DNA of 64,000 nt. Origin: Neobacillus pocheonensis (GTDB taxonomy: Bacteria; Bacillota; Bacilli; Bacillales; Cytobacillaceae). The position numbers and the translations under genes are program-made. This document shows positions 49,187 through 59,226 of this stretch, piece after piece (the stretch's first letter is position 1; each line of letters opens with the position of its first letter). The DNA is taken from contig JAMQCR010000001.1 in the NCBI GenBank assembly GCA_023702235.1, forward strand, positions 1,984,001 through 2,048,000. The letters run 5' to 3'. The notes below the pieces were generated by a model. It was given only the letters and a program-made list of their open reading frames with translations. It did no database searches and was not told the DNA's origin.

Positions 49187-50191
49187 CCTGCCATCCCACC
49201 CTGCTCTTTACTCTCTACTGCTTTTTCATAGGCAACTGATAAAGCGGCATAATCTCCTAGTTTTTCACCTAGCCCGGCTGGCACAACCTGACACACCCTA
49301 CTTGATTGTAGAAGTACTTCAGATTGAATCACTTGTTGTACAATGGGAGCCAATATTTCATGTTGACGAACAAAAATGCTTCCAATAATGATTTTCTCTG
49401 GATTTAACATATCAATCATTAATGAAAGCCCTTTTCCAAGATAGAGCCCTACCTCTTGCATAATTTTTTTTGCTGTTGGATCATCCTGAAACAATGCTTG
49501 CGCGACCGTTTTTGCCGTTAGATCATCCCACTGTTTATCCGTACGACACCAAGGAACATCAAACCCTTGTTGTTTTTTTTCCAACACGACCGTTTTTGCA
49601 ATTTGTGCAATACCTCCACCACTGCAAAAACCTTCAAATGAGCCTCGTTTTCCGAATCCAACAGGGCCTTTGACTTTCCAAACGAATATGACCGACTTCC
49701 CCTGCCATCCCGCTTGCTCCATTATAAAGCTGTCCGTTGAAAATAAGACCAGCTCCTAATCCTGTACCAAAGGTAAGAAAAATCATATGATTAGTCCCTT
49801 GACCCGCTCCCCATTTCCATTCTGCTAAAGCACATGCATTGGCATCATTTTGAATGGCTACTGGAACATGGAATCGCTCTTGAAAATAGTCAACAATTGG
49901 TACATTATCCCAGCCAAACAAATTTGGTGGGGACAATATCACGCCATTTCGACTGTCAAGCGGACCACCGCAGCTAATCCCAACAGCAGCGATATCCTTC
50001 CATGTCAATAATAAATACCTTAAAATCTTATTGGACAGTTCTTCTATTTTATCTAGTGTTTGAACATATTTATCGCCAGAAATTGTTGCAAATTCTAAAC
50101 GTTCCAATAATTCGATCGAATTATTATCTCTTATTTTTCCTAAAGTAACAGCTGTTTTTGTTCCGCCAATATCGATGCCAACTAGATACAT
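49183..50191 (-). CDS. ROK-family sugar kinase, frame broken
   Basis: From ATG 50191: LVGIDIGGTKTAVTLG (ATP loop), AIQNDANACALAEW, FLTFGTGLGAGLIFNGQ, then GEVGHIRLE. The frame ends at 49634 and the next continues GPVGFGKRGSFEGFCSGGGI, the CSGGG zinc region of ROK kinases. The shift at CAAAGGCCC (49658-49666) is one extra A or two missing bases. About 336 residues. No N-terminal winged helix, so a kinase rather than a NagC repressor. Confidence 0.82.
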
Positions 50192-50425
50192 AGGTATTTG
50201 CCCCTTCTCATCAATTACAATGATCAATTCTTTTTTCTATATCTAAATCAGTATGAATGAAACTGTTAAAAAGGTAATCGTGACGTCCACCCTTATTAGT
50301 CAATTACTTATGGCTTAATGACAATACAACCATTTTTTTCATAGTCTTTATCTACAGTGCAGGTTAACTGTGATATTGCTCTGCCCGAAACGCCCAAAAT
50401 CGCTGTCGCCCATTTTTTTGGACAA

Positions 50426-50752
50426 TTATTTCAGATAAAAGACTTCCCGCATAGGTTTGATTGGCTCCGCTTCATTGAAATCAAACGACCCTTTAACCAT
50501 TTTTGACGTGATCGCATTCCATTGATTGCACACGTCGCTCTTTGCTATGTAGGCAAAGGCGGTTTCCACATCCTCACATTCAAAACAATAAAAAAACTGG
50601 TTCCCATTTTGAAAGATTGAGTAGTTTTTGATTCCGGCTTTCCGATGTTCTTCCATTATTTCCGGCCATGGTTCGATATGCATTTTCAAGTATTCATCCA
50701 GGCATTCATCCTTGATCGTCCAAGTCCATGCCATTTTATTACTGTTAATCAT
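50426..50752 (-). CDS. L-rhamnose mutarotase family protein
   Basis: 108 residues. WTIKDECLDEYLKMHIEPWP, EEHRKAGIKNYSIF and FYCFECEDVETAFAYI follow the RhaM pattern, including the catalytic His in the HxxxWPE region, and the end has PMREVFYL. Interconverts sugar anomers. It lies between the isomerase and the ROK kinase; the actual sugar may not be rhamnose since no rhaA/B/D genes are here. Confidence 0.85.
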   Translation of the reverse strand: MINSNKMAWTWTIKDECLDEYLKMHIEPWPEIMEEHRKAGIKNYSIFQNGNQFFYCFECEDVETAFAYIAKSDVCNQWNAITSKMVKGSFDFNEAEPIKPMREVFYLK

Positions 50753-50941
50753 AGATTTCCTCCCTAATGAAAACCTCCATCTAACATACCGTTTGTAGGA
50801 GGTCCATTATATATATTTGATGAACTATTGATTTTAATCTTAATAGAATTTCTTCCACTCTCAGATGAAGAGCTGGTTGGATCGATACAGATCGTTTGCT
50901 ACGACAGCAATCGCATCCGCTTTTTGATTGACTTATAAGAT

Positions 50942-52444
50942 TTATAGGGTGACTTGCCTTATGTTCATTAATTGTCCGACCTTTTGGAACAAGCTGGCAT
51001 TATGGCCAATAGACATTGCACAGTGATGAGTTGGCGCTTCCATAAACCACTTTTCCATATACTCATCCGGATGAAGTCGGAACTTAACCGGTGTTTGGGT
51101 ATTTCCAATTCTCATAATTGGGCCGTTGGTGGATTCTCCTTCACTGATAATGAACTTGAGTTTCCCATCTTCTGTCTGCGTTACATTCAATGTTGTCACA
51201 GGACCTGTTTTTACCTTTGCTTCTACAGAAACACCGGTACCCTGCTTTCCATGATACAAGCCCATTCCCCGAAGAAGTGGCTTACCGTCTGAAATAGCGA
51301 TATGGAACGGACCATCATGACCAAGTAAAATGGTTTCATCTTCATAATCAACGACAACAATTTCCGAGAAACTTCCACCCGTACCTAGAATATCGCATAT
51401 TTTCATTGCTACAGCTGTCTTTAAATCCCCTTCACCAGAACAAGGAATCCCACTTGCAGTCAACAGGGAATGGCCGACGATAAATCCGCCTTGTAATTTC
51501 TCATAATCACTGCCTGGAGCACCGTGATAGTAATAAGTTAAGGCATCCAGATTATATTCTCGCACCAATTTCTCTTGCGCTGCTGCTACTTTGCAAGACC
51601 AAGACAATTGTTCTTCAGTTGGTCTTTTTGCTATAGGATCCGATGATGAATCTCCGCTAATTTTAAACATTTTATGAACTTCCTCTAACTTTTCTCTGAC
51701 ATCTCTGGGAGTCACTTCTTTTAGCAATCGATCCAAATCGCACATTTCTAAAACTTCTATATGAATGCCAGTTTGAGCTTGGAGCATTGTAAAATCACTA
51801 TACATGTCGAGCATTCCACTGTAGGTATTTCCTAAGAAACCAAACCGACTGTGTCGAAGAGTTCTTGGAACAGACGCCGCTCGAGTCCATTCTTCAATTT
51901 GTTTCCAAGCTCTACTGGCTTCTTTTCTTTCGCTTGTAGTTTCATTCGTTAATGATATAGCTGGTGTATTGTTCAGACCAAGTAATCCATTTATCACACG
52001 AAATTCTATTCCACTACGATTTAAAGCATTGGAGATCTCAGGTACTGGACATGCACAACAATAAGCAAGCCATTCTCCTGTAGTGGTTTGTTCATAATTA
52101 ATACGGTCTGTCGGTTGAAGGTTGAGAACGACTAAAGGTGCTTTACAAATTAGATGGACCGGCAGTACGGTTGAACTCGTGGAATACGTGGCTGCATGAC
52201 AAAAAATGATATCTACATTTTTTTCGTTAAACCACTCCCCTGCTTTCTTACCCTCACTTTCCTCATCAACAAGACCGTAATTGTAAACTTCCGCAAATTC
52301 TGACATGCGAGTTTCTATGAATCTTCCATACTCTACAAGTCGCTCTTTCAAACCGCTAAACTGATTCCAGTAAGCCTTCAAGCCAATGGAATAAATCCCA
52401 ACTCTCGCTCGTTTGGCTTGTTTAATTGGTGAAAATATCGACAC
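50942..52444 (-). CDS. L-fucose/L-arabinose isomerase family protein
   Basis: About 500 residues from GTG 52444, selected for GGAG eight bases upstream. RVGIYSIGLKAYWNQFSGL, DIIFCHAATYSTSSTVLPV, RFGFLGNTYSGMLDMYSD, SGEGDLKTAVAMKI and EAPTHHCAMSIGH (metal-binding His) match the FucI/AraA fold. Interconverts an aldose and a ketose with a divalent metal. Separated from the permease genes by a terminator-like hairpin. Confidence 0.85.
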   Translation of the reverse strand: MSIFSPIKQAKRARVGIYSIGLKAYWNQFSGLKERLVEYGRFIETRMSEFAEVYNYGLVDEESEGKKAGEWFNEKNVDIIFCHAATYSTSSTVLPVHLICKAPLVVLNLQPTDRINYEQTTTGEWLAYCCACPVPEISNALNRSGIEFRVINGLLGLNNTPAISLTNETTSERKEASRAWKQIEEWTRAASVPRTLRHSRFGFLGNTYSGMLDMYSDFTMLQAQTGIHIEVLEMCDLDRLLKEVTPRDVREKLEEVHKMFKISGDSSSDPIAKRPTEEQLSWSCKVAAAQEKLVREYNLDALTYYYHGAPGSDYEKLQGGFIVGHSLLTASGIPCSGEGDLKTAVAMKICDILGTGGSFSEIVVVDYEDETILLGHDGPFHIAISDGKPLLRGMGLYHGKQGTGVSVEAKVKTGPVTTLNVTQTEDGKLKFIISEGESTNGPIMRIGNTQTPVKFRLHPDEYMEKWFMEAPTHHCAMSIGHNASLFQKVGQLMNIRQVTL

Positions 52445-52482
52445 GTAAACCACTCCTTAAAAAATAGCATTCACAAAATACG

Positions 52483-52518
52483 AATAAAAATAAGCAGGGA
52501 CTTCACCGAGTCCCTACT
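52483..52518 (-). terminator. Intra-operon hairpin, possible attenuating terminator
   Basis: AGTAGGGACT pairs with AGTCCCTGCT on the minus strand, followed by TATTTTTATT. It lies between permease and isomerase genes and may lower expression of the catabolic genes. Confidence 0.6.
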
Positions 52519-52520
52519 TT

Positions 52521-53354
52521 TTACCCTTTAACAGAGCCTTGTGTCATACCTTCTACAATGTATCTTTGCGCAAACGCGAACAAAATAAGCGTTGGAATAA
52601 CGGATATAACAGTGGCTGCTGACATGGATCCCCAATCAATATCATATTTTGTGATAAATGCATTCATGGCTACCGGAATCGTTTTCGCTTTTTCCTTGTC
52701 GATGAACATAATGGCTAAAAACAATTCGTTCCAGCACTGGACAAAGGCAAAGATAAATGTAGCAGCGATACCAGGCAACATAACTGGGACTATGACTTTA
52801 AATAAGGCGGTAATTCTAGAACAACCATCAATCATCGCCGCTTCTTCAAGGCTAGATGGAATCCGTTCAAAGAAACCTTTCATAATAACGGTACAAAAAG
52901 GAACCATCATAACCGTATACATGAGCATGAGTGATGGTAAACGATTAAGTAGTTGAAGATTGGACATTAATAAATACAAAGGAGCCAGGCCAATAAATAA
53001 TGGGATCATTTGAGTAATGAAAAAGGCAAACATTACTTGGGGTTTACCCTTAAACTCAAAGCGTGCAAGTACATATCCGCTTAATGATGCAATGATAAGG
53101 GAGCAAAAACCTGCAACGACAGATAAGATTAAACTATTGAATATATAAACACTAAAGTTAGAGATTTTAAAAATATTAATATAATTATCGAACGTAATCG
53201 TTTTCGGCCAGTAATGAATAGGGATAGTAAACATATCATTACTAGGTTTTAATGATGTAATGAAAATCCAATAAAGAGGAAACACAGTAAAGACAAGAAA
53301 TAACGATAAAAAAATGCCTTTAAACAACTGTTGCCAGTTTACGTGTTTCGCCAT
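52521..53354 (-). CDS. Carbohydrate ABC transporter permease, MalG type
   Basis: 277 residues with six membrane segments. YWIFITSLKPSNDMF near the N-terminus and the EAA loop EEAAMIDGCSRITALFKVIV (contact with the ATPase) are typical of CUT1 inner-membrane subunits. Overlaps the MalF-type gene by 35 bases. No ATPase gene is in the operon; a shared MsmX-like ATPase elsewhere is the usual solution in Bacillus. Confidence 0.92.
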   Translation of the reverse strand: MAKHVNWQQLFKGIFLSLFLVFTVFPLYWIFITSLKPSNDMFTIPIHYWPKTITFDNYINIFKISNFSVYIFNSLILSVVAGFCSLIIASLSGYVLARFEFKGKPQVMFAFFITQMIPLFIGLAPLYLLMSNLQLLNRLPSLMLMYTVMMVPFCTVIMKGFFERIPSSLEEAAMIDGCSRITALFKVIVPVMLPGIAATFIFAFVQCWNELFLAIMFIDKEKAKTIPVAMNAFITKYDIDWGSMSAATVISVIPTLILFAFAQRYIVEGMTQGSVKG

Positions 53355-54285
53355 TAAAAATCACCTGCTTTATTAAATTTCGTTGCAAGTAAATAGAAAA
53401 CGGAAAAAAGAGTAGGATGATCATCATCATGACACCAACCGCAGCTGCTTGACCGTAATTTTGTCCATTAATAAGTTTATCTATCATATAGGTCGAAAGA
53501 ATATGGGTAGAACCAGCAGGTCCTCCATTTGTAAGAGAATAAATTATATCCGGAAAGTTTAATATCCAAATCACTCGTAGTAATGTTGTAACAATAAGAG
53601 TTGGCAAGATATAGGGAATAGTAATCTTGAAAAGCTGCTGCATATAGTTGGCTCCGTCAATCTTAGCAGCTTCAAACAATTCGTCTGGGATCGATTGCAA
53701 AGCAGCTATTATCATAATGGCAAAGAAAGTAATGCCATACCAAACATTCGCCACAATGACAGAAACCATTGCCCAGGTCGGATCGGCTAAAAAGGGAATA
53801 GCTGAATGAATGATCTTCAGCTTCATCAAAAGGTCGTTAATCACACCACCTTGGCCATTTAACATCCAACGCCAAATTAAACCGATTAAGAATCCGGACA
53901 TCGCCCAAGGGAAAAAGATGAAAGCTTGATATATTCCTCTTCCTCGGAATTTCTTCCTTAATAATAATGCAACAATGAAACCAATTATTAATTGGGGAAT
54001 TAAAGAACAAAAGACCCAATAGAAACTATTTATTAGTGATTGTTTAAAGCCTGCATCAGCTAAAATGGTTTGGAAGTTTCCTAGACCTATAAAATCGATG
54101 TTGTTTAAATCAAATAACGAATAATTTTGAAAGGCCATGATCACCCCTTTGAACAAGGGGTAATAGATAAAAACAGTTACGAGCAGTAAAGCCGGGAGCA
54201 AGCAAAGGAAGATGAAAAGTCCATGTTTTGCGATACGAAACGATGGCAAGCCTCGATCTACAATTGTTTCAGTTTGCGTTTTCAA
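53320..54285 (-). CDS. Carbohydrate ABC transporter permease, MalF type
   Basis: 321 residues from TTG 54285 after AGGGGG. Six membrane segments; the EAA loop is ELFEAAKIDGANYMQQLFKI and SLTNGGPAGSTHILSTYM is typical of the family. Forms the channel with the MalG-type partner. Follows the binding-protein gene after a terminator-like hairpin. Confidence 0.92.
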   Translation of the reverse strand: MKTQTETIVDRGLPSFRIAKHGLFIFLCLLPALLLVTVFIYYPLFKGVIMAFQNYSLFDLNNIDFIGLGNFQTILADAGFKQSLINSFYWVFCSLIPQLIIGFIVALLLRKKFRGRGIYQAFIFFPWAMSGFLIGLIWRWMLNGQGGVINDLLMKLKIIHSAIPFLADPTWAMVSVIVANVWYGITFFAIMIIAALQSIPDELFEAAKIDGANYMQQLFKITIPYILPTLIVTTLLRVIWILNFPDIIYSLTNGGPAGSTHILSTYMIDKLINGQNYGQAAAVGVMMMIILLFFPFSIYLQRNLIKQVIFNGETRKLATVV

Positions 54286-54304
54286 TTATTGTATCCCCCT
54301 TACT

Positions 54305-54341
54305 AAAAAAGAAATGAAGGCAGCAGGATAGAACTGCCCTC
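54305..54341 (-). terminator. Hairpin between binding protein and permease genes
   Basis: On the minus strand GAGGGCAG pairs with CTGCCTTC, followed by ATTTCTTTTTT. Such attenuating hairpins keep binding-protein mRNA more abundant than permease mRNA. Confidence 0.65.
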
Positions 54342-54348
54342 ATTATCC

Positions 54349-55664
54349 TTATTTTTTATTTTCTTTTTGCTTTTTCCAAAAATCAGTCCATTTGGATAAA
54401 GCAGCTTCTTTCGATAACTTACCTAATAGCAGGGCTTGAACGTCTTTGTCAACCATTGCTCTATATTCAGCATATCCCTGATATTGAACAGGGCGATCAG
54501 CAACTAAGAATTCTTCTGGCTTGGCATTCATTTGGATATAGGAGTTATAATAGCCTTCCTTAAAGTATGGGTCATCTCCGGCACTTAAATAGATCGGGAT
54601 TAAAGAATTATTTTTCGCAAAGTTTAAGTTTTGTTCAGGACTTGATAGGAAAGAAACGAGCTTCCAGGCTTCCTCTTTATGTTTAGAAAAAGCACCGATT
54701 CCCCATCCGGCTGTTCCTGCAGGTTGTTGAGCTACATTTGATGGCGTTCCTTTAGGAAGAGGCGCCGTATCCCAAGTACCTTTTACCATGTTTTTTTCTG
54801 CTGTAGCAATGACCTCTGGGTCCTGGATTAACAAGGCTGTCTCCCCAGACGTGAAGCCTTGAACCATTTCTGGATAGCTCCAGCTAATGGAGTCAGGAGG
54901 GGATGCTTTCTTATATAAATTCACTAATGTATCTAGAACCTGCTTGGCTTCCGGTGTTTCAAACATCACATGGCCGTCTTTCGTGAAATAAGAATCTTTT
55001 TGATTAATTTGCTTTCCAAGATTGGACCATGTCATAAATTCGATATAGTCAGATACACCCGCACCGCCTCTGAAGCTATAACCATATCGATTTTTGGAAG
55101 GGTCAGTAAGTTTTATGGCATCATTTACTAATTCATCCCATGTTTTAGGAGCTTCCAAACCTGCCGCTTTAAACCAATCCTTTCTATAGAAAAGCGTTTT
55201 TTCATAAACACCATACGGAATATAGTAAGGCTTATCATCCACAGCTGTTGCTCCATGCTTGATAGTTTCTGTTAAATTATTCCAGTTCGTCCATTTGCTT
55301 GTATATGGGGATAGATCTTCGATAAACTTGTCATTCGCCAATTTTTTACCGTTTGTTCGCGAACTTCTAATACATCAATATCCTGTTTCGCCATAAGCAT
55401 TTGTGTTATTTTTTCATCCGCACTTTGTAGTGGAGGAGAAATCAAATCAACTTTAATAGTTGGGTTTGCAGCTTCAAATTTATTCAGCATTTCCCTTAAC
55501 AGTTTTGTTCTTGTAGGACTTGTGAGACTTTCAACCATCCTTAACGTGACTTTTCCGTCTGTTCCTCCTGTTTTCTCCGATGTTGAGCTGCTGCATCCTG
55601 CGATGATGCCTAAACATACCATTACCGACACAAAAAACAGAAATCCTTTTTTGAGATGAAGCAT
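54349..55664 (-). CDS. Sugar ABC transporter substrate-binding lipoprotein, frame broken
   Basis: First gene of the operon, with GAGGGGG before ATG 55664. A lipoprotein signal ends in LGIIAGC (lipidated Cys at residue 24). After VTLRMVESLTSPTR and a family-1 solute-binding fold the frame stops; the next frame carries the rest from LANDKFIEDLSPYTS through PYYIPYGVYEKTLFYRKDWF. One base added to the A6 (T6 at 55342-55347) gives 438 residues. The lipobox, hinge and ligand regions are all present, so probably a sequencing error. Confidence 0.85.
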
Positions 55665-55733
55665 AAAATTTTAACCCCCTCTGAAATGTGTTCTTTTTTA
55701 TATAAAAGGAACCAACTCCTTTTATACCGTTCG

Positions 55734-55867
55734 TTATGTGGCCTGCAATGATGCATGTAAGTCTTCTTTTAATTCATCCACATTTTCTAAGCCTACGGAA
55801 ATACGAATCAAACCTGGGTCCATCCCATTAGTCAATAATTGCTCTGTGTTATAGCCATAATTCGGTG
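55734..55867 (-). pseudogene. Cys/Met metabolism PLP enzyme C-terminal remnant
   Basis: MDPGLIRISVGLENVDELKE plus a short tail ending ASLQAT is the conserved C-terminus of cystathionine gamma-synthase/O-acetylhomoserine sulfhydrylase. Nothing upstream continues it. Confidence 0.75.
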
Positions 55868-56030
55868 ATATTACTAAAATTAAATAAATTTTTTTATACA
55901 TCAATTACCAAATCACTATAGTAATCTTCTTAATTAATACAAATAGTTTAAGTATATTAAAAAAAGAACCCCGAAATTTGATGAACCAATGAATTTTTAG
56001 ACTTTCTTTCGATATGATAAGATGACGACC

Positions 56031-56061
56031 AAAAACCAGAGATCTGAATTTAAATCTCTGG
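56031..56061 (-). terminator. Terminator of the symporter operon
   Basis: On the minus strand CCAGAGAT pairs with ATCTCTGG, followed by TTTTTGG. About 100 bases beyond the symporter stop. Confidence 0.65.
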
Positions 56062-56153
56062 CTACATCTTATTTCTGTTGTAAAAATATTATTGAGTTTA
56101 CATTCATTTCTTTTGCAAACATGATTACTTTAATATATATAAAAGTTTACTAT

Positions 56154-57635
56154 TTACTGTTCAATTAATAGATCGGTATTCCTATTAACTGACGTATTGT
56201 TCTTTGTTAATAGACTAACAACTACTAAAACGACGGTATTAACAAAGAGGGCGACTATTCCTATATTCAAATCACTTAATAGTTGAGGAATGTGAGGAAA
56301 AAGCTGAGCTAATGTGTTATTTCCTAAAGACATTATAGAAACTAGCGCTCCTCCTAAAATAATTCCGGTAAACGCACCATATTTTGTCACAAAATTCTTC
56401 TTCATCAAACTAAAGAAAAATGCAGGGGCAAGTTGTGTGATAAAGTTGTATGCGATTAAAGATATTCCAAAAAGTGAAGTTCCACCTTTAAAAGTAAAAT
56501 AAAGGCCGACTAACGTAATGAAAGGAACCAAGTATTTCATAAATCTAGTAATTTGAGCTTCCGTTTTTGAAGGAGCAACTACTTGATAGATATTTTTTAC
56601 GATTAAAGTCGATATGACCATCAATAGCATGGAACTTGGAACTAAAGCAGCTAATACACCTGTTCCTCCAATTATCCCTACAAACCATGGATCAAAAGCC
56701 TTTTTTGAAAGAAGTAACAAGACTTGGTCACTGTTACTTGCTTGTGAACCATGAATCTGTAAGATGGCTGCAAATCCAACAAAAAAAGCAAATAATAAAA
56801 TCAGTTGATACAAAGGCATAAGAATCGCATTTTTTCGTAAAGCTTTCTCATTTTTTGCGGCAAAAACCGGAGGAAACGTTTGTGGCCACATATACATTCC
56901 AATACCACTTAATAGGACTGTAGATATATACCAAGTTACGTTCATACCATGTTTAGGAAGTATGGTAAAGTTTGGCTTCGCATGTTCAACAGCTTCATAC
57001 ATTGGCTGTATTCCGCCATAATAATGGACAGGAAAATAGACACCTAAAAATACAACAATAGCAAGAATTAATATATCCTTTAAAATAGAAGTCCATGCTG
57101 AACCGTGAATACCTGACAACATGACAAAAATAGTAACGCCAATAGCACCGATCCAAATGGCTATTTTAGAAGATATGACCCCGTATGATGTGATCTCGAC
57201 GATATAACCTAATCCTTTAAATTGTAAAACCAGGTAGCAAATACATGCTACTATACCTACAACCGCTACTAATATTCCAAGATAGGGGCTTTGATATTTT
57301 TTCGTAAAGAAGTCTGATTGGGAAATTAATTTATGTTTCTTTGAATATCTCCAAATGGCAGGAAATGTCCAGTAAGAGATGACAGAAGCAAGACAGCCGT
57401 ATGAAACAATACTAAAGATGGAACCTCCTTCACCAAATGCCGAACCACTGGCACCTAAAAAAGTAAAAGTAGTATACATTTCACCGGCGGATAAAAGGAA
57501 GATGAACAGCGTTCCCATTCCACGTCCTCCAACTGACCATTGTTCTAAGTTCATCTCTTTACCTTTTTTGGACCATATCCCTAAAATGATAGGAATAACG
57601 AAAAACAACAGAATGAAAAAAATGCCAATATTCAT
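56154..57635 (-). CDS. Sodium:solute symporter (SSF) family protein
   Basis: 493 residues with about thirteen membrane segments. WSVGGRGMGTLFIFLLSAGE is the SSF start, followed by FTFLGASGSAF and later GGTGVLAALVPSSMLLMVIS with the Na+-site Ser/Thr region. It overlaps the DUF3311 gene by one codon; DUF3311 proteins regularly accompany SSF symporters of the pantothenate/monocarboxylate group. Substrate probably an organic acid or amino-acid derivative cleaved by the M20 enzyme; not proven. Confidence 0.88.
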   Translation of the reverse strand: MNIGIFFILLFFVIPIILGIWSKKGKEMNLEQWSVGGRGMGTLFIFLLSAGEMYTTFTFLGASGSAFGEGGSIFSIVSYGCLASVISYWTFPAIWRYSKKHKLISQSDFFTKKYQSPYLGILVAVVGIVACICYLVLQFKGLGYIVEITSYGVISSKIAIWIGAIGVTIFVMLSGIHGSAWTSILKDILILAIVVFLGVYFPVHYYGGIQPMYEAVEHAKPNFTILPKHGMNVTWYISTVLLSGIGMYMWPQTFPPVFAAKNEKALRKNAILMPLYQLILLFAFFVGFAAILQIHGSQASNSDQVLLLLSKKAFDPWFVGIIGGTGVLAALVPSSMLLMVISTLIVKNIYQVVAPSKTEAQITRFMKYLVPFITLVGLYFTFKGGTSLFGISLIAYNFITQLAPAFFFSLMKKNFVTKYGAFTGIILGGALVSIMSLGNNTLAQLFPHIPQLLSDLNIGIVALFVNTVVLVVVSLLTKNNTSVNRNTDLLIEQ

Positions 57636-57832
57636 TAGATATCCCCCTCTTTATTCGCAGGATCAAATTTATAAATTACACCTAAAATACCTGTTGTGAG
57701 TAGAGACCAGAGGACAATCCAAAAGTGAAAAAACGGTAGTCCAAGAACATAAGGAGTAACTGTATTTGAAAACAAAGCACCTAAAACAAATCCAAGAACT
57801 GGAATAATTCCAAGCAAGTATATCTTTTTCAT
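57635..57832 (-). CDS. DUF3311 small membrane protein, symporter partner
   Basis: 65 residues with two membrane segments (YLLGIIPVLGFVLGALFSN and FFHFWIVLWSLLTTGILGVI). Matches the size and the PFFHFWIVLW motif of DUF3311, the small subunit found before SSF genes. Lies 12 bases after the M20 gene and overlaps the symporter start. Confidence 0.88.
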   Translation of the reverse strand: MKKIYLLGIIPVLGFVLGALFSNTVTPYVLGLPFFHFWIVLWSLLTTGILGVIYKFDPANKEGDI

Positions 57833-57844
57833 ACTCTACTCCCC

Positions 57845-59047
57845 TTAATTTTGATTTTCTAATATTTTCATTGTTCCGTGAACAAATAACTTTACACCAT
57901 TTTGTAAGGCCCGCTCATCAAAATCAAATTTCGGATGATGGTGAGGATAAATTATTCCTTCTTCTTCATTGCGAGCTCCAATAAATATAAAGGATCCTGG
58001 AATTTCATTAAGATAGGCTGAAAAATCCTCACTTCCCATGATTGGCATGACAATCTCTCGATTTTCTTCTCCAAATACTTCACAAACTGTTTCATCCATG
58101 AAACGAGTTACTTCTTCATCGTTGATCAGAGGGGCATAGCCGAACTGATAATCAAATTTATATGTAGCTCCATGAGCTTCGGTAATTCCTTTAACAATTT
58201 GTTCTATAAAATTTGGTATCTTTTCACGAAGATCCGGTTTAAAAGTTCGAACAGATCCACCCATTGTAACTGTACTGGGAATTACATTAACCGCTGTTCC
58301 ACCATTAAACTGAGTCACTGAAATGACAGCCGTTTCTACAGGATCAAGTTTCCGTGAAACAATGTGTTGAAGATTCGATACCACTTGCGTACCGATTACA
58401 ATTGGATCAATGGCTTGATTTGGCTGAGAGGCATGTCCCCCTTTACCCACGATCGTAATTTTAAACATATCAGCGCCTGCCATCATCGGACCATAGTTCA
58501 AACCAATTTTACCATAAGTCAAATTACTCATAACATGAGCACCGATGATCAAATCCACCCCATCAAGCACGCCGGCATTTACCATCTCTTTGGCACCACC
58601 GGGAGGTAGTTCCTCTGCATGTTGAAATAAAAAACGAACCTCGCCTTTTATATGATCTTTTAGCCCTGAAAGCAATTTTGCTGCTCCTAGAAGCATTGCC
58701 GTATGACCATCATGTCCACATGCATGCATAACACCTTTGTTTTTAGAAGTAAATGAAAATTTGTTTTCCTCATCAATTGGAAGTGCATCCATATCTGCTC
58801 GTATGGCAAGCACCTTACCAGGATGGTTTCCAATGAGACGAGCAACAACACTCGTTTTTGTTCGCCGAAAAATTTCTAGATTTCCAAATGATTGGAGCTT
58901 TTCTAAAACAAACTGTGCGGTCTTTTCCTCTTGAAAGGATAATTCCGGGTTTTCGTGTAAATATCTTCTCCATTCGATTACTTCACTGGTAATTGACCCA
59001 ATTAGTTCAGTTACTTTCAATTCAGATAAAATATCGTGCGTCATCAA
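57845..59047 (-). CDS. M20-family amidohydrolase (N-acyl amino acid or hippurate type)
   Basis: 400 residues. RADMDALPIDEEN and HACGHDGHTAMLLGAAKLL carry the metal-binding His and Asp, HAEELPPGGAKEMV the catalytic Glu, and IMGSEDFSAYL plus PHHHPKFDFDE the last metal ligands. These enzymes cleave N-acyl amino acids or aromatic amides. Start overlaps nothing; the gene leads a three-gene operon with a symporter, suggesting uptake followed by deacylation. Confidence 0.92.
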   Translation of the reverse strand: MMTHDILSELKVTELIGSITSEVIEWRRYLHENPELSFQEEKTAQFVLEKLQSFGNLEIFRRTKTSVVARLIGNHPGKVLAIRADMDALPIDEENKFSFTSKNKGVMHACGHDGHTAMLLGAAKLLSGLKDHIKGEVRFLFQHAEELPPGGAKEMVNAGVLDGVDLIIGAHVMSNLTYGKIGLNYGPMMAGADMFKITIVGKGGHASQPNQAIDPIVIGTQVVSNLQHIVSRKLDPVETAVISVTQFNGGTAVNVIPSTVTMGGSVRTFKPDLREKIPNFIEQIVKGITEAHGATYKFDYQFGYAPLINDEEVTRFMDETVCEVFGEENREIVMPIMGSEDFSAYLNEIPGSFIFIGARNEEEGIIYPHHHPKFDFDERALQNGVKLFVHGTMKILENQN

Positions 59048-59136
59048 ACGACCTCCATTTTCATAATGTTTGTACTTCTTTGCAAAAAGATATTTAAGGA
59101 ATATTTAAGGTTAATTTCCTTAAATAAATTTTATAC

Positions 59137-59150
59137 GATGAAAACGTTTT
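59137..59150. promoter_or_regulatory. Weak cre-like site
   Basis: TGAAAACGTTTTAT resembles the CcpA site TGWAANCGNTNWCA except for its last two bases. It lies 90 bases upstream of the M20 start, so catabolite repression of this operon is possible. Confidence 0.35.
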
Positions 59151-59190
59151 ATTCAACAGTTTTTATGAATATTCTAAAAATTAATCAAAA

Positions 59191-59226
59191 AAAATAAACA
59201 TCCAAATTTGGAATGTTTATTTTAAA
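59191..59226 (-). terminator. Terminator of the regulator gene
   Basis: AATAAACATCC.AATTTGG.ATGTTTATT-type stem that includes the regulator stop codon, followed by A/T tracts; it could act in both directions. Confidence 0.6.

Noticed and set aside
45447..50191. Reading the many split frames in the sugar operon as separate small genes.
   Set aside because: Conserved domains run continuously across the breaks and each is restored by one or two bases, so single genes are the better description.
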